12,857 nucleotides of DNA, from the NCBI GenBank assembly GCA_011176555.1, contig DUEF01000392.1:1-12857 (forward strand). Reading direction: 5' to 3'. The DNA is from Caldilineae bacterium (GTDB taxonomy: Bacteria > Chloroflexota > Anaerolineae > J102). The translations under genes were made by a program, and so were the position numbers. The notes below the pieces were generated by a model that was not told the origin of the DNA, ran no database searches, and was given only the letters and a program-made list of their open reading frames with translations. Below are positions 5,461-12,857 of the stretch, piece by piece. The stretch's first letter is position 1. Each line of letters opens with the position of its first letter.

Positions 5461-7278
5461 GTGGCTCCAGTCATCAAAAAACCTGATTACAACCTCATAA
5501 ACGCAGTTTCCGATAATCGCCTGCTGGGGCTGTGGCGGATGATGACCGGATACCGGTATATCTATCTGGCCGCGACCATTGGCCTGGGCATCGCCGCGCT
5601 TTCGAAAACCGCCACCTATCTGCTGCTGCGCTATTTCATCGACGATATCCTCGGCAAGGGCTACGGCTGGCAGACCCTGGCGCTGATCGGGTTGGGCTTC
5701 GTGGGGCTGGCCTTGTTCGAAGGAACATTCACCTTTCTCAGCGGGCGTCTGGCCGCGCAAACCGCAGAAGGCGTGGCCCTGCGGTTGCGCAATTACCTTT
5801 ACGATCACATCCAGCGCCTGACCTTCACGTACCACGACCGCACCAAAACCGGGGAGTTGCTCCAGCGTTCGACTTCGGATGTGGAGGCGGTGCGGCGGTT
5901 TTACGCGGATCAGGCCATCGCCCTGGGGCGCATCGTCCTGCTGTTCGTCGTCAATTTTCTGGCGATCTGGACCCTGCAACGGCAACTGGCGGTGCTTTCC
6001 GTGGCGGTCGTGCCGGTGTTGGTGCTCGTTTCGGTGTTCTTTTTTGGGCGCGTCTCCAAACGTTACGAAGCATATCAGGAGCAAGACGCGGAGCTGCAAA
6101 CCACCCTGCAGGAGAATCTGTCGGGCGTACGGGTGGTCAAGGCTTTCGCCCGCCAGGATTACGAAATCGGCAAGTTCGAGCAGGAAAATTGGGAAAAATA
6201 TCAACGCGGGCGCAGGCTCATTCTCATGCACTCGCTCTACTGGCCGAGTTCAGACATCCTGGCCGGGTTCCAGATGTTGGTCGGATTCGTGATCGGCGCG
6301 ATCATGGCGATCAATGGAACCATCACCGTGGGCACTTATCTGGCCTATGCCGGCATGGTGATCTGGATCATCTGGCCCATGCGCAATCTGGGGCGCATCA
6401 TCGTGCAGATGTCTGCCGGTCTGGTTTCGTATGATCGGGTGTGCGAGATCATCACAGAAGAGGAAGAGCCGCTCACCGAGGGTTCGATCAAGCCTGCAGG
6501 CCATGTGCGGGGCGAGATCGTTTTCGATAACGTAAGCTTCGCTTACAACGGCGGCGAAACGGTGCTCAATGACATCAGCTTCCGCTGCAATCCCGGCGAG
6601 CGCGTGGCCCTGCTGGGCTCCACCGGTTCCGGCAAGACCTCACTGGTTAATCTCCTCCCCCGTTTTTACGAATACACGGGCGGCAGCATCACGTTGGACG
6701 GCAAAGAGCTGAAAGACTACCAGCGTCGTTACCTGCGCAGTCAGATCGGTATCGTCGAGCAAGAGCCGTTCCTCTTTTCCCGCTCCATTCGCGAAAATAT
6801 CACCTACGGCGTGCTGCGTGATGTGTCGGACGAGGAGGTGTACGCCGCGGCCCGCGCAGCCGCGATCCATGATGTCATCCTCAGTTTCCCGGATGGCTAC
6901 AACACGCAAGTGGGAGAGCGAGGCGTGACCCTCTCCGGCGGCCAAAAACAGCGGGTGGCCATCGCCCGTACCCTGTTGCGAGACCCGCGCATTCTCATTC
7001 TCGACGACGCCACTTCTTCTGTCGACACCGAAACCGAAGGCGCTATCCGCCAGGCGCTCACTCACTTGATGCAAGGCCGCAGCACCTTCATCATCGCTCA
7101 CCGCATCCAGACGGTGATGTACGCCGAACTGATCCTGGTGATGGACCACGGCCGGATCATCCAGAGCGGAACGCATGACGAATTGATGGCCCAACCCGGC
7201 GCTTACCGGCGCATCTACGAGATGCAAGCGCGGGTCGAGGATGAACTACAAAGCGAATTGCAGGCCACAGCAGACTAG
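5461..7278 (+). CDS. Heterodimeric ABC exporter subunit A (degenerate catalytic site, MdlA/BmrC-like)
   Basis: This is a half-transporter of type IV ABC exporters: six TM helices (about 30-320) fused to a nucleotide-binding domain. The NBD has Walker A GSTGSGKT (386-393), Q-loop Gln434, a perfect signature LSGGQ (491-495), Walker B ILILDD (511-516), D-loop SSVD (519-522) and H-loop His547. The residue after Walker B is Asp516 instead of the catalytic Glu. The subunit therefore carries the non-hydrolysing site, as in MdlA, LmrC and TM287, while its intact signature completes the partner's active site. It sits 15 bp before subunit B. The start is GTG 5461, the earliest possible; it lacks a Shine-Dalgarno, and ATG 5539 is an alternative that would remove the soluble N-terminal stretch. 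The likely function is drug or lipid efflux; the substrate is unknown. Confidence 0.92.
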   Translation: MAPVIKKPDYNLINAVSDNRLLGLWRMMTGYRYIYLAATIGLGIAALSKTATYLLLRYFIDDILGKGYGWQTLALIGLGFVGLALFEGTFTFLSGRLAAQTAEGVALRLRNYLYDHIQRLTFTYHDRTKTGELLQRSTSDVEAVRRFYADQAIALGRIVLLFVVNFLAIWTLQRQLAVLSVAVVPVLVLVSVFFFGRVSKRYEAYQEQDAELQTTLQENLSGVRVVKAFARQDYEIGKFEQENWEKYQRGRRLILMHSLYWPSSDILAGFQMLVGFVIGAIMAINGTITVGTYLAYAGMVIWIIWPMRNLGRIIVQMSAGLVSYDRVCEIITEEEEPLTEGSIKPAGHVRGEIVFDNVSFAYNGGETVLNDISFRCNPGERVALLGSTGSGKTSLVNLLPRFYEYTGGSITLDGKELKDYQRRYLRSQIGIVEQEPFLFSRSIRENITYGVLRDVSDEEVYAAARAAAIHDVILSFPDGYNTQVGERGVTLSGGQKQRVAIARTLLRDPRILILDDATSSVDTETEGAIRQALTHLMQGRSTFIIAHRIQTVMYAELILVMDHGRIIQSGTHDELMAQPGAYRRIYEMQARVEDELQSELQATAD

Positions 7279-7293
7279 AGCCAACCACCGACC

Positions 7294-9114
7294 ATGACCG
7301 ACAATTACGAATTCGAGGAAGAAGAATTCACCACCCAGTTCAATGGCCGCATTCTCATGCGCATCCTGGCGCAGGCCAAACCGCATTGGCCGATGGTGGT
7401 GGGCTTCCTGATCGCCATCGCCCTGGTGTCGGGGCTGGATTCTTACTTCACGTACCTCAGCAAACGCATCATCGACGAGGGTATTATCCCCGGTGACCGG
7501 GAAGTGCTGCTCAAGATCGCCCTGCAATACGGGGCGCTGATCGTCGTCCAGGCTCTGGCGGTGTTCGGGTTCATTTACTGGGCGGGCATTTTGGGCGAGC
7601 GCGTGCAGTACGATGTGCGCAAAAAGCAGTTCGATCACCTGCAGACGCTCTCCTTCCCCTACTTCGATCGCACGCCCGTGGGCTGGATCATGTCCCGGCT
7701 GACTTCTGACACGGAACGCATTGGCTGGTTGGTCAGCTGGGGGTTGTTGGATGTCGTTTGGGGGGTGGCGAATATCATCACGGCCCTGTATTTTATGATG
7801 ATTATCAACTGGCGGTTGATGCTGATCGTGGCGGCGACCATTCCCCTGCTGCTGGCGGTGGCGATCCTGTTCAAGAAGCGCATCCTGGTGGAGTTCCGGC
7901 TGGTGCGCAAGTTCAATTCCAAGATCACCGGCGTTTTCAACGAAAACATCACCGGCGTGCGGGTATCGAAAGCGCTGGGGCGTGAACGCGAGAATCTGAA
8001 GGAATTCGAGAGGCTCTCCTTCGACCGTTACGCGTCCGGTTACCGGGCGGCATGGCTCTCGGCCCTGTTTTTGCCGGCGGTGCAACTGATCGCGGCGTTG
8101 GCCGTGGGCGCGGTGGTCATTGTGGGCGGATTACAGGCGGAGTACGGGGCCATGACGGTCGGCGGGATTCAGGCTTTCATCTCTTACATCACCTTTATGA
8201 TGTGGCCCATCCAGGATCTGGCACGGGTCTACGCCGAATCTCAACACGCCATCGCTTCCGCCGAGCGCGTGTTTTCCCTGATAGACGCCGTGCCCGAAAT
8301 CCAGGATGCGCCGGACGCTATCGAAGCGGAGTCGATGCGCGGCGATATCGAATTCGATCACGTGGATTTCTACTACGAAGAAGACAAACCCGTGCTCCAG
8401 GATTTCAGTTTGAAGATCAAACAGGGCCAGACTATCGCCCTCGTGGGCCCGACCGGCGGTGGTAAATCGACCATTGTCAATCTGCTCTGCCGTTTTTATG
8501 AACCCAAACGGGGCGTGATCCGCATTGACGGGCGCGATTACACCGCTTACAGCCAGCACGCCATCCAATCGAAATTGGGCATCGTGCTGCAAACCCCGCA
8601 CCTCTTCTCCGGCACGATCCGGGACAACATCCGCTACGGCAAACTCAGCGCCAGCGACGAAGCGGTCGAAAAGGCAGCGAAGCTGGCGGGCGCGCATGAT
8701 TTCATCTCGGCGCTCGACAACGGTTATGAGGAAGAGGTCGGTGAGGGGGGCGTTTTACTCTCGGTGGGGCAGAAGCAACTCGTGAGCCTGGCCCGAGCCG
8801 TGTTGGCTGACCCCGACATCTTCATCATGGACGAGGCCACCAGCTCGGTGGATACGCTGACCGAATCCCTGATCCAGCAGGGGATGGAGCAGATGCTGGA
8901 GGGACGAACCAGTTTCGTCATCGCCCACCGGCTCTCCACGATCAAACGCGCGGATCTCATCCTGGTGATCGAAAACGGCAGGATCACCGAACAGGGCTCT
9001 CATACCGAATTGATCCGTCAGCGCGGCCATTACTACAATCTCTACACCCGCCAGTTCCGCTACGAATACGAGCAGCAGTTCGGCCTATTCGAACGTGCGG
9101 CGGTCACCGCGTAA
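7294..9114 (+). CDS. Heterodimeric ABC exporter subunit B (catalytic, MdlB/BmrD-like)
   Basis: This is the partner half-transporter, 606 residues: an acidic N-terminus (YEFEEEEF), six TM helices (about 32-310), then the NBD. Motifs are Walker A GPTGGGKS (385-392), Q-loop Gln433, Walker B IFIMDE (509-514) with the catalytic Glu514, D-loop SSVD and H-loop His545. The signature is LSVGQ (489-493), with Val in place of Gly. This is the expected match to subunit A: its Glu works with the LSGGQ of A, and its weak signature faces the Asp site of A. E. coli MdlB shows the same LSVGQ pattern as I recall it. The ATG at 7294 follows the stop of A by 15 bp without a strong Shine-Dalgarno, which suggests coupling. 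The stop is directly followed by the ATG of the next gene. Confidence 0.93.
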   Translation: MTDNYEFEEEEFTTQFNGRILMRILAQAKPHWPMVVGFLIAIALVSGLDSYFTYLSKRIIDEGIIPGDREVLLKIALQYGALIVVQALAVFGFIYWAGILGERVQYDVRKKQFDHLQTLSFPYFDRTPVGWIMSRLTSDTERIGWLVSWGLLDVVWGVANIITALYFMMIINWRLMLIVAATIPLLLAVAILFKKRILVEFRLVRKFNSKITGVFNENITGVRVSKALGRERENLKEFERLSFDRYASGYRAAWLSALFLPAVQLIAALAVGAVVIVGGLQAEYGAMTVGGIQAFISYITFMMWPIQDLARVYAESQHAIASAERVFSLIDAVPEIQDAPDAIEAESMRGDIEFDHVDFYYEEDKPVLQDFSLKIKQGQTIALVGPTGGGKSTIVNLLCRFYEPKRGVIRIDGRDYTAYSQHAIQSKLGIVLQTPHLFSGTIRDNIRYGKLSASDEAVEKAAKLAGAHDFISALDNGYEEEVGEGGVLLSVGQKQLVSLARAVLADPDIFIMDEATSSVDTLTESLIQQGMEQMLEGRTSFVIAHRLSTIKRADLILVIENGRITEQGSHTELIRQRGHYYNLYTRQFRYEYEQQFGLFERAAVTA

Positions 9115-10355
9115 ATGATGCTCCTCAATCGTTCCGTCGCCCAAGTGCGCGCCACCCTGAGTGAATATCCGCGGCCATTCTGGACATTGGTCGGGGCGTC
9201 GTTCATCGATAATTTGGGTGGCGCGTTGCTGTTCCCCTTTTTCACGCTTTACGTCACGGCGAAATTCGGCGTAGGTATGACCACGGTGGGCCTGCTGTTC
9301 GCCCTCTTCTCCATCACAAGTGTCGTGGGCAGCACGGTTGGCGGGGCGCTGACAGACCGTTTGGGCGCAAGAAGATGCTCATCTTCGGTTTGTTGGCCAG
9401 CGCTTCCACCGTACTGGTCATGGGCCTGGCCGACACGATCGCCCTGTTCGCGGTGGGCGCGGTGCTGGCCGGCCTTTTCGCCAACACCGGGCAGCCCGCC
9501 CAGCAAGCTATGGTCGCCGACCTCCTGCCGGAGCACCAACGGGCGGAGGGTTATGGCATTCAGCGCGTGATCCATAATCTCGCCGTCATCTTCGGTCCAA
9601 TCATCGGCGGCTTCATGGCGGCAGTCTCCTATCTGTTGCTCTTCATCACCGACGCCATCGCCAGCACCATCACCGCCACCATCGTCTTCTTCAAATTGCC
9701 GGAGACGAGACCGGAGCCCACCGAGGAAGAGGGCGAGCGCGAATCCATGGCCCAGACATTCCGCGGCTACTCCGTGCCCTTGAAGGACCTCTCTTTCCAG
9801 GCGTTCCTCCTGGCTTCGGCCCTGGCGACCATCGTTTACATGCAGATGAACACCACGCTTGCCGTTTACCTGCGCGACGCGCACGACGTGCCCCCACAAG
9901 GCTACGCGGCGCTGCTCAGCATGAACGCCTTGATGGTGGTGCTGTTGCAGTTCCCCACCACTCGTCGCATCAAACGTTTTTCGCCCATGCTGATGATGGC
10001 GGCGGGCACGCTGCTGTACGCCATCGGTTTCGGCCTTTTCGGCGTGGCCTCAGGTTACGTCATGTTCATCATCGCCATGCTCATCATCACGGCGGGAGAG
10101 ATGCTGGTCGTGCCCGTATCGCAAGCGCTGGTGGCGCGCATGTCGCCGGAGGCGATGCGAGGTCGCTACATGGCGGTGTATGGCTTTAGTTGGGTTATTC
10201 CCATGGCTTTGGGGCCGTTTCTAGCCGGATTAATTATGGACAATACGGACCCGCGCTGGGTTTGGTACGCTTCGCTGCTGGTCGGGTTGACATCGACAGG
10301 CATCTATTTGCTACTTTTGAAACGAGGGATCCCGCGATCATCCCATGACGACTGA
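9115..10355 (+). pseudogene. 12-TM MFS transporter interrupted by a single-base frameshift
   Basis: Two frames together encode one MFS protein of about 413 residues. The first frame runs from ATG 9115 (directly after the preceding TAA) and would stop at 9570. Its sense ends at about 9366, after GGALTDRLG. The second frame, starting with codon CGC 9366-9368, continues RKKMLIFGLLAS and runs to the stop at 10355. Joined, they restore the universal MFS motif A, GALTDRLGRKK, between TM2 and TM3. The sequence reads TTGGGCGCAAG where TTGGGCCGCAAG would be in frame, so one C is missing. Sequencing or assembly error, true inactivation and -1 ribosomal frameshifting are all possible. No other stop or lesion is seen in either part, which speaks against an old pseudogene. 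The gene overlaps the next one by 11 bp. The substrate is unknown. Confidence 0.8.
9360..9386 (+). other. Frame-change site with T TTG GGC heptamer and downstream hairpin
   Basis: The heptamer T9360-TTG-GGC9366 is in the X XXY YYZ phase of the first MFS frame. A -1 slip here continues exactly with CGC (Arg) and restores motif A. After a 4-nt spacer, GAAGAT (9371-9376) pairs with ATCTTC (9381-9386) around GCTC. GGG as the second triplet is a poor slippery sequence and the stem is short and AU-rich, so coincidence with a sequencing error is quite possible. Confidence 0.35.
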
Positions 10356-12189
10356 TCTGCTCATCGTTTTCGCCATCCTGGCCGTCACCATCGCTTTATT
10401 TCTCAGCGATCGCTTCCGCCTGGATTTGATCGCGCTACTGGCGGTGCTGGGGCTGATACTGAGTGGCGTGCTCACCACCGACGAGGCGCTGGCGGGTTTC
10501 TCGAACGATACCGTTCTCATCATCGCCGGGCTGTTCGTCGTGGGCGGGGGCTTGTTGCGCACAGGGGTGGCGGATGCAATCCGGTCGAAACTATCTCAGG
10601 TGGCCGGGACCAGTGAAACCAGGCTCTTGGTGGCACTGATGCTCACCGTCGCCGTGCTGTCCGCCTTCATGAGCTCCACCGGCACGACGGCCATTTTCCT
10701 GCCGGTGGCCGTCAGCCTGGCCTGGAGCGCCAAGATCAGTCCCTCCCGGCTGCTCATCCCCATGGCCTTCGCCTCCCTCATCGGCGGGATGCTCACGCTG
10801 ATCGGCACGCCGCCCAACATCGTCGTCAGCAGTTATCTGGCCGAGCAGGGGCTGGAGCCATTTGGGTTCTTCTCGTTCACGCCGGTTGGCCTGGTGATGC
10901 TGGCGATCACCGTCGTTTTCATGGCGTTTTTGGGACGGCGGCTGCTGGTTGACCGCGCGCCCAGCAGTTCGCCCACGGCGCAGGATGAAGACGCCCCCAC
11001 CCTGGATGAATTGGCGGCTTCCTACGGCCTGACCGACAACGTCTACCGGTTGCGCGTGCGCCGTAATTCGCCGCTGGAGGGCAAAACGCTGGCCGAGATC
11101 GATCTGCCGGGCCGGTACGATGTGCAAGTGCTCGAGATACAGTCCTGGCCATCTGATCTCGACCTGCCTACTGAACCCCGGCCGGTGGAGCCTGACACAG
11201 CCATCGAGGCGCATGACATCCTGCGCGTGGAGGGACGCATCGAGGACGTCACTCGCCTGGCGCGGGAACAATCGCTGGGCATCCGTCCGCCGGAAGAGCT
11301 GGGCGGGCGTTTCATCTCCAAGGAATTGGGGCTGGTCGAAGTGATCATCACCCCGCGCTCCCGCCTGGTGGGCCGGACATTGAGCGAAGCGCGCTTTCGC
11401 GACAAGTACCATGTCACGGTGTTGGCGATCATGCGCCGAGGATCCGCTATCCAGTCCGATTTGCGCGACACAAAGCTACGCTTTGGCGACACCATGCTCG
11501 TGCAGGGCACCTGGGACAAAATCAGCCTGCTGACCAACGAGCGGCGCAACTTCCTGGTGGTGGGGCAGCCCCGCGAGATGCTCGAAGCCAGGCACGCCAC
11601 CAACAAAGCGCCCTACGCCATCGCCATCATGCTGGGGATGATGTTGCTGATGACATTTCAGGTCTTGCCCGCGGTCACCGCCGTGTTGTTGGCGGCGGTG
11701 GCGATGGTGCTGGTCGGCTGCTTGTCGATGGAGGACGCCTATGCGTCCATGAACTGGGAGAGTATCATCCTCATCGCCGCCATGCTGCCCATGGCCACGG
11801 CTTTGGAGAAAACGGGCGGCGTCACCGCCATCTCCACGGTCCTCATCGATAACTTGGGCGGCAGGGGGCCGCTTGTGCTGATGGCGGGGCTATTCGTTCT
11901 CACCTCTGTGCTCAGTCAGGTCGTCTCCAACACCGCCACCACGGTGCTCATCGCCCCCATCGCTTTTCAGTCGGCCATCACCCTGGGCGTGTCGCCCTAC
12001 ACCTTCATGATGACGGTGGCCATCGCCGCCTCGACCGCTTTCGCCACCCCCATCGCTTCGCCTGTCAACACCTTGGTGCTGGGGCCGGGCAACTACCGCT
12101 TCGGTGATTTCTCCAAGCTGGGCATCCCGCTACAGATCTTGATCCTGGTGGCGACATTGATCGTTGTTCCGATCCTGTTTCCGCTGTAA
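10345..12189 (+). CDS. SLC13/DASS-type permease with two internal TrkA_C (RCK_C) domains
   Basis: This is an inner-membrane ion-coupled transporter of the ArsB/NhaD-DASS superfamily. Relatives move dicarboxylates, sulfate or other anions. It has 614 residues: TM helices at about 5-200, a soluble middle part at about 205-415, and a second TM half at about 423-612. Each half has a clamshell motif: SSTGTTAIFLP (110-120) and SNTATTVLIAP (528-538); IGTPPN (153-158) is also typical. The soluble part holds two TrkA_C-like repeats (about 233-305 and 328-400), each with a G-x-T-L-x-E core (EGKTLAEIDLP, VGRTLSEARF). They are probably regulatory ligand-binding modules. The ATG at 10345 overlaps the MFS stop by 11 bp, so expression is coupled. 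It is the last gene of the operon. The transported ion cannot be named. Confidence 0.9.
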   Translation: MTTDLLIVFAILAVTIALFLSDRFRLDLIALLAVLGLILSGVLTTDEALAGFSNDTVLIIAGLFVVGGGLLRTGVADAIRSKLSQVAGTSETRLLVALMLTVAVLSAFMSSTGTTAIFLPVAVSLAWSAKISPSRLLIPMAFASLIGGMLTLIGTPPNIVVSSYLAEQGLEPFGFFSFTPVGLVMLAITVVFMAFLGRRLLVDRAPSSSPTAQDEDAPTLDELAASYGLTDNVYRLRVRRNSPLEGKTLAEIDLPGRYDVQVLEIQSWPSDLDLPTEPRPVEPDTAIEAHDILRVEGRIEDVTRLAREQSLGIRPPEELGGRFISKELGLVEVIITPRSRLVGRTLSEARFRDKYHVTVLAIMRRGSAIQSDLRDTKLRFGDTMLVQGTWDKISLLTNERRNFLVVGQPREMLEARHATNKAPYAIAIMLGMMLLMTFQVLPAVTAVLLAAVAMVLVGCLSMEDAYASMNWESIILIAAMLPMATALEKTGGVTAISTVLIDNLGGRGPLVLMAGLFVLTSVLSQVVSNTATTVLIAPIAFQSAITLGVSPYTFMMTVAIAASTAFATPIASPVNTLVLGPGNYRFGDFSKLGIPLQILILVATLIVVPILFPL

Positions 12190-12208
12190 CTGAAGCCGAC
12201 GCTTCAGT
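12189..12208. terminator. Bidirectional hairpin overlapping two convergent stop codons
   Basis: ACTGAAGC (12189-12196) and GCTTCAGT (12201-12208) form a perfect 8-bp stem with a CGAC loop. The left arm begins at the last base of the permease stop; the right arm contains the stop of the minus-strand protease (12204-12206). Neither strand has a T-tract, so intrinsic termination is doubtful; it could mark or protect both 3' ends. Confidence 0.45.
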
Positions 12209-12857
12209 GCAAGATCAGCGGAACGAAAAACAGTTCTGATTCCAGAGAAAGGTCTTGGTTGGTGATTTCTCCCCCGACCAGATGGATTGGGGTCACCGTT
12301 TCCGGCCTGTATCCCGCCTTGACGCCTTCGACGCGATAACTGCCCCACGGCAGAGACAAATCATATTCGCCGGCGGCGTTGGTGGTGGCCGAGCCGACTG
12401 CTTGGTCCTTGTAGTCGTAGATTGTCACCTGAGCGTCCGCCAGCGGTTGCCCCCGACTCTCGGTCACTCGCCCGGCCAGCGTGGCCTGCTGCGACAGCGA
12501 TTCGATGGCCCGGCGGGCATTGACGATGCCCCAGCCGAAACGGTTGTTGGGAATGCCGTCGGCTTCGCCGCCACAACCTAAATCAACCACGGCATTGGAC
12601 GTGCGCTGCACGATGGCTTTGATCAGGTCGGTGTCACCGCGCAGGCCGGGTGCAGCATCCAAAAGCAGGGCGATGACCGCGGCGGCATGGGGCGAGGCCA
12701 TGCTCGTGCCCTGACTGTTGCCGTAACGATTGGGAGGATAACTGGAACGCACGGAAACACCGGGCGCGGCCACATCCGGCTTGATCATCGTTTCGCCTGT
12801 GTAGACGACAGGGCCGCGGCTGCTGAACGAGGCCAGAGCGTCGCTGTTGTTGGTGGC
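12204..12857 (-). CDS. Exported subtilisin-like serine protease (S8), C-terminal part, cut by window edge
   Basis: This is the last 217 residues of a secreted peptidase S8. The frame is open to the right edge, so the N-terminus with signal peptide and the catalytic Asp and His lie outside; the ATG at 12788 is internal. Numbering from the edge, FSSRGP (11-16) and IKPDVAAPG (25-33) lead to GTSMASPHAA (50-59) with the nucleophile Ser52. RFGWGIVNA then closes the catalytic domain. A carboxypeptidase-regulatory-like beta-sandwich follows (ATLAGRVTESRGQPLADAQV, then GEYDLSLPWGSYRVEGVKAG). The chain ends ELFFVPLILH, a short aromatic/Pro-Leu tail that may act in surface retention or sorting. It is convergent with the permease. 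Function is extracellular protein degradation or maturation; the substrate is unknown. Confidence 0.92.
   Translation of the reverse strand, partial: ATNNSDALASFSSRGPVVYTGETMIKPDVAAPGVSVRSSYPPNRYGNSQGTSMASPHAAAVIALLLDAAPGLRGDTDLIKAIVQRTSNAVVDLGCGGEADGIPNNRFGWGIVNARRAIESLSQQATLAGRVTESRGQPLADAQVTIYDYKDQAVGSATTNAAGEYDLSLPWGSYRVEGVKAGYRPETVTPIHLVGGEITNQDLSLESELFFVPLILH

Noticed and set aside
5175..5486. 103-residue open frame on the plus strand in the leader of the ABC operon
   Set aside because: It crosses the TATAAT promoter and both hairpins, shows no domain, and its start lies upstream of the predicted transcript.
5371..6231. 286-residue open frame on the minus strand opposite the first ABC gene
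   Set aside because: The product is rich in His, Gln, Arg and Gly with no domain pattern. It is a codon-bias shadow of the clear ABC gene.
7246..8085. 279-residue open frame on the minus strand opposite the second ABC gene
   Set aside because: Same kind of low-complexity His/Gln/Asp-rich shadow, fully covered by a well-supported gene.
9249..9899. 216-residue open frame on the minus strand opposite the MFS gene
   Set aside because: Shadow frame rich in Gly, Glu and His; the plus strand encodes clear MFS segments.
10591..11412. 273-residue open frame on the minus strand opposite the SLC13 permease
   Set aside because: Shadow of the permease; no recognisable motif, no plausible start signal.

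Overview
The window looks like chromosomal DNA of a free-living, moderately GC-rich bacterium. The best guess is a member of the Chloroflexota (Anaerolineae/Caldilineae-like). The hints are a GAF-histidine kinase/NarL-type regulator pair, a stand-alone class V glyoxylate aminotransferase, weak or absent Shine-Dalgarno sequences at several starts, and a secreted subtilase ending in a short aromatic/Pro-Leu tail (FFVPLILH). I recall similar tails in exported proteins of that phylum. This placement is inference, not proof. No rRNA, tRNA, CRISPR, transposase or phage gene was seen.

Layout: (1) bases 1-1522 carry the 3' part of a GAF/HisKA_3 sensor kinase overlapping by 4 bp with a NarL/FixJ response regulator. 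A 279-bp intergenic region follows, holding a dense cluster of TACG/TACGTA sites, two small hairpins and a strong terminator. (2) On the minus strand, 1802-2971 is a PLP-dependent alanine/serine-glyoxylate aminotransferase. (3) A 231-bp control region separates it from the divergent DksA/TraR-type zinc-finger gene (3203-3517); it holds two candidate promoters aimed at each other and two small palindromes. (4) A REP-like palindrome and a weak terminator precede a 14-TM DHA2-type MFS drug exporter (3728-5164). (5) After a 296-bp leader/promoter region with a perfect TATAAT and two 9-bp hairpins comes a tight transporter operon. It holds two ABC half-exporters (5461-7278 and 7294-9114), a 12-TM MFS protein broken by a one-base frameshift (9115-10355), and an SLC13-type permease with two RCK_C/TrkA_C domains (10345-12189). 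(6) The convergent 3' end of an exported subtilisin-like protease runs off the right edge.

The two ABC proteins almost certainly form one heterodimeric exporter of the MdlAB/BmrCD/TM287-288 kind. The first has Asp in place of the catalytic Glu but an intact LSGGQ. The second has the Glu but a degenerate LSVGQ. Together they make one consensus and one degenerate ATP site. The operon's gene spacings (15 bp, 0 bp, 11-bp overlap) argue for co-transcription and translational coupling of efflux and anion-transport functions.

The points most worth a second look are the frameshift in the second MFS gene, which sits exactly on a T TTG GGC heptamer followed by a small hairpin; the structured leader of the ABC operon with an internal short reading frame; and the face-to-face promoter region at 3038-3117. 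Nothing here clearly amounts to a new biological system.
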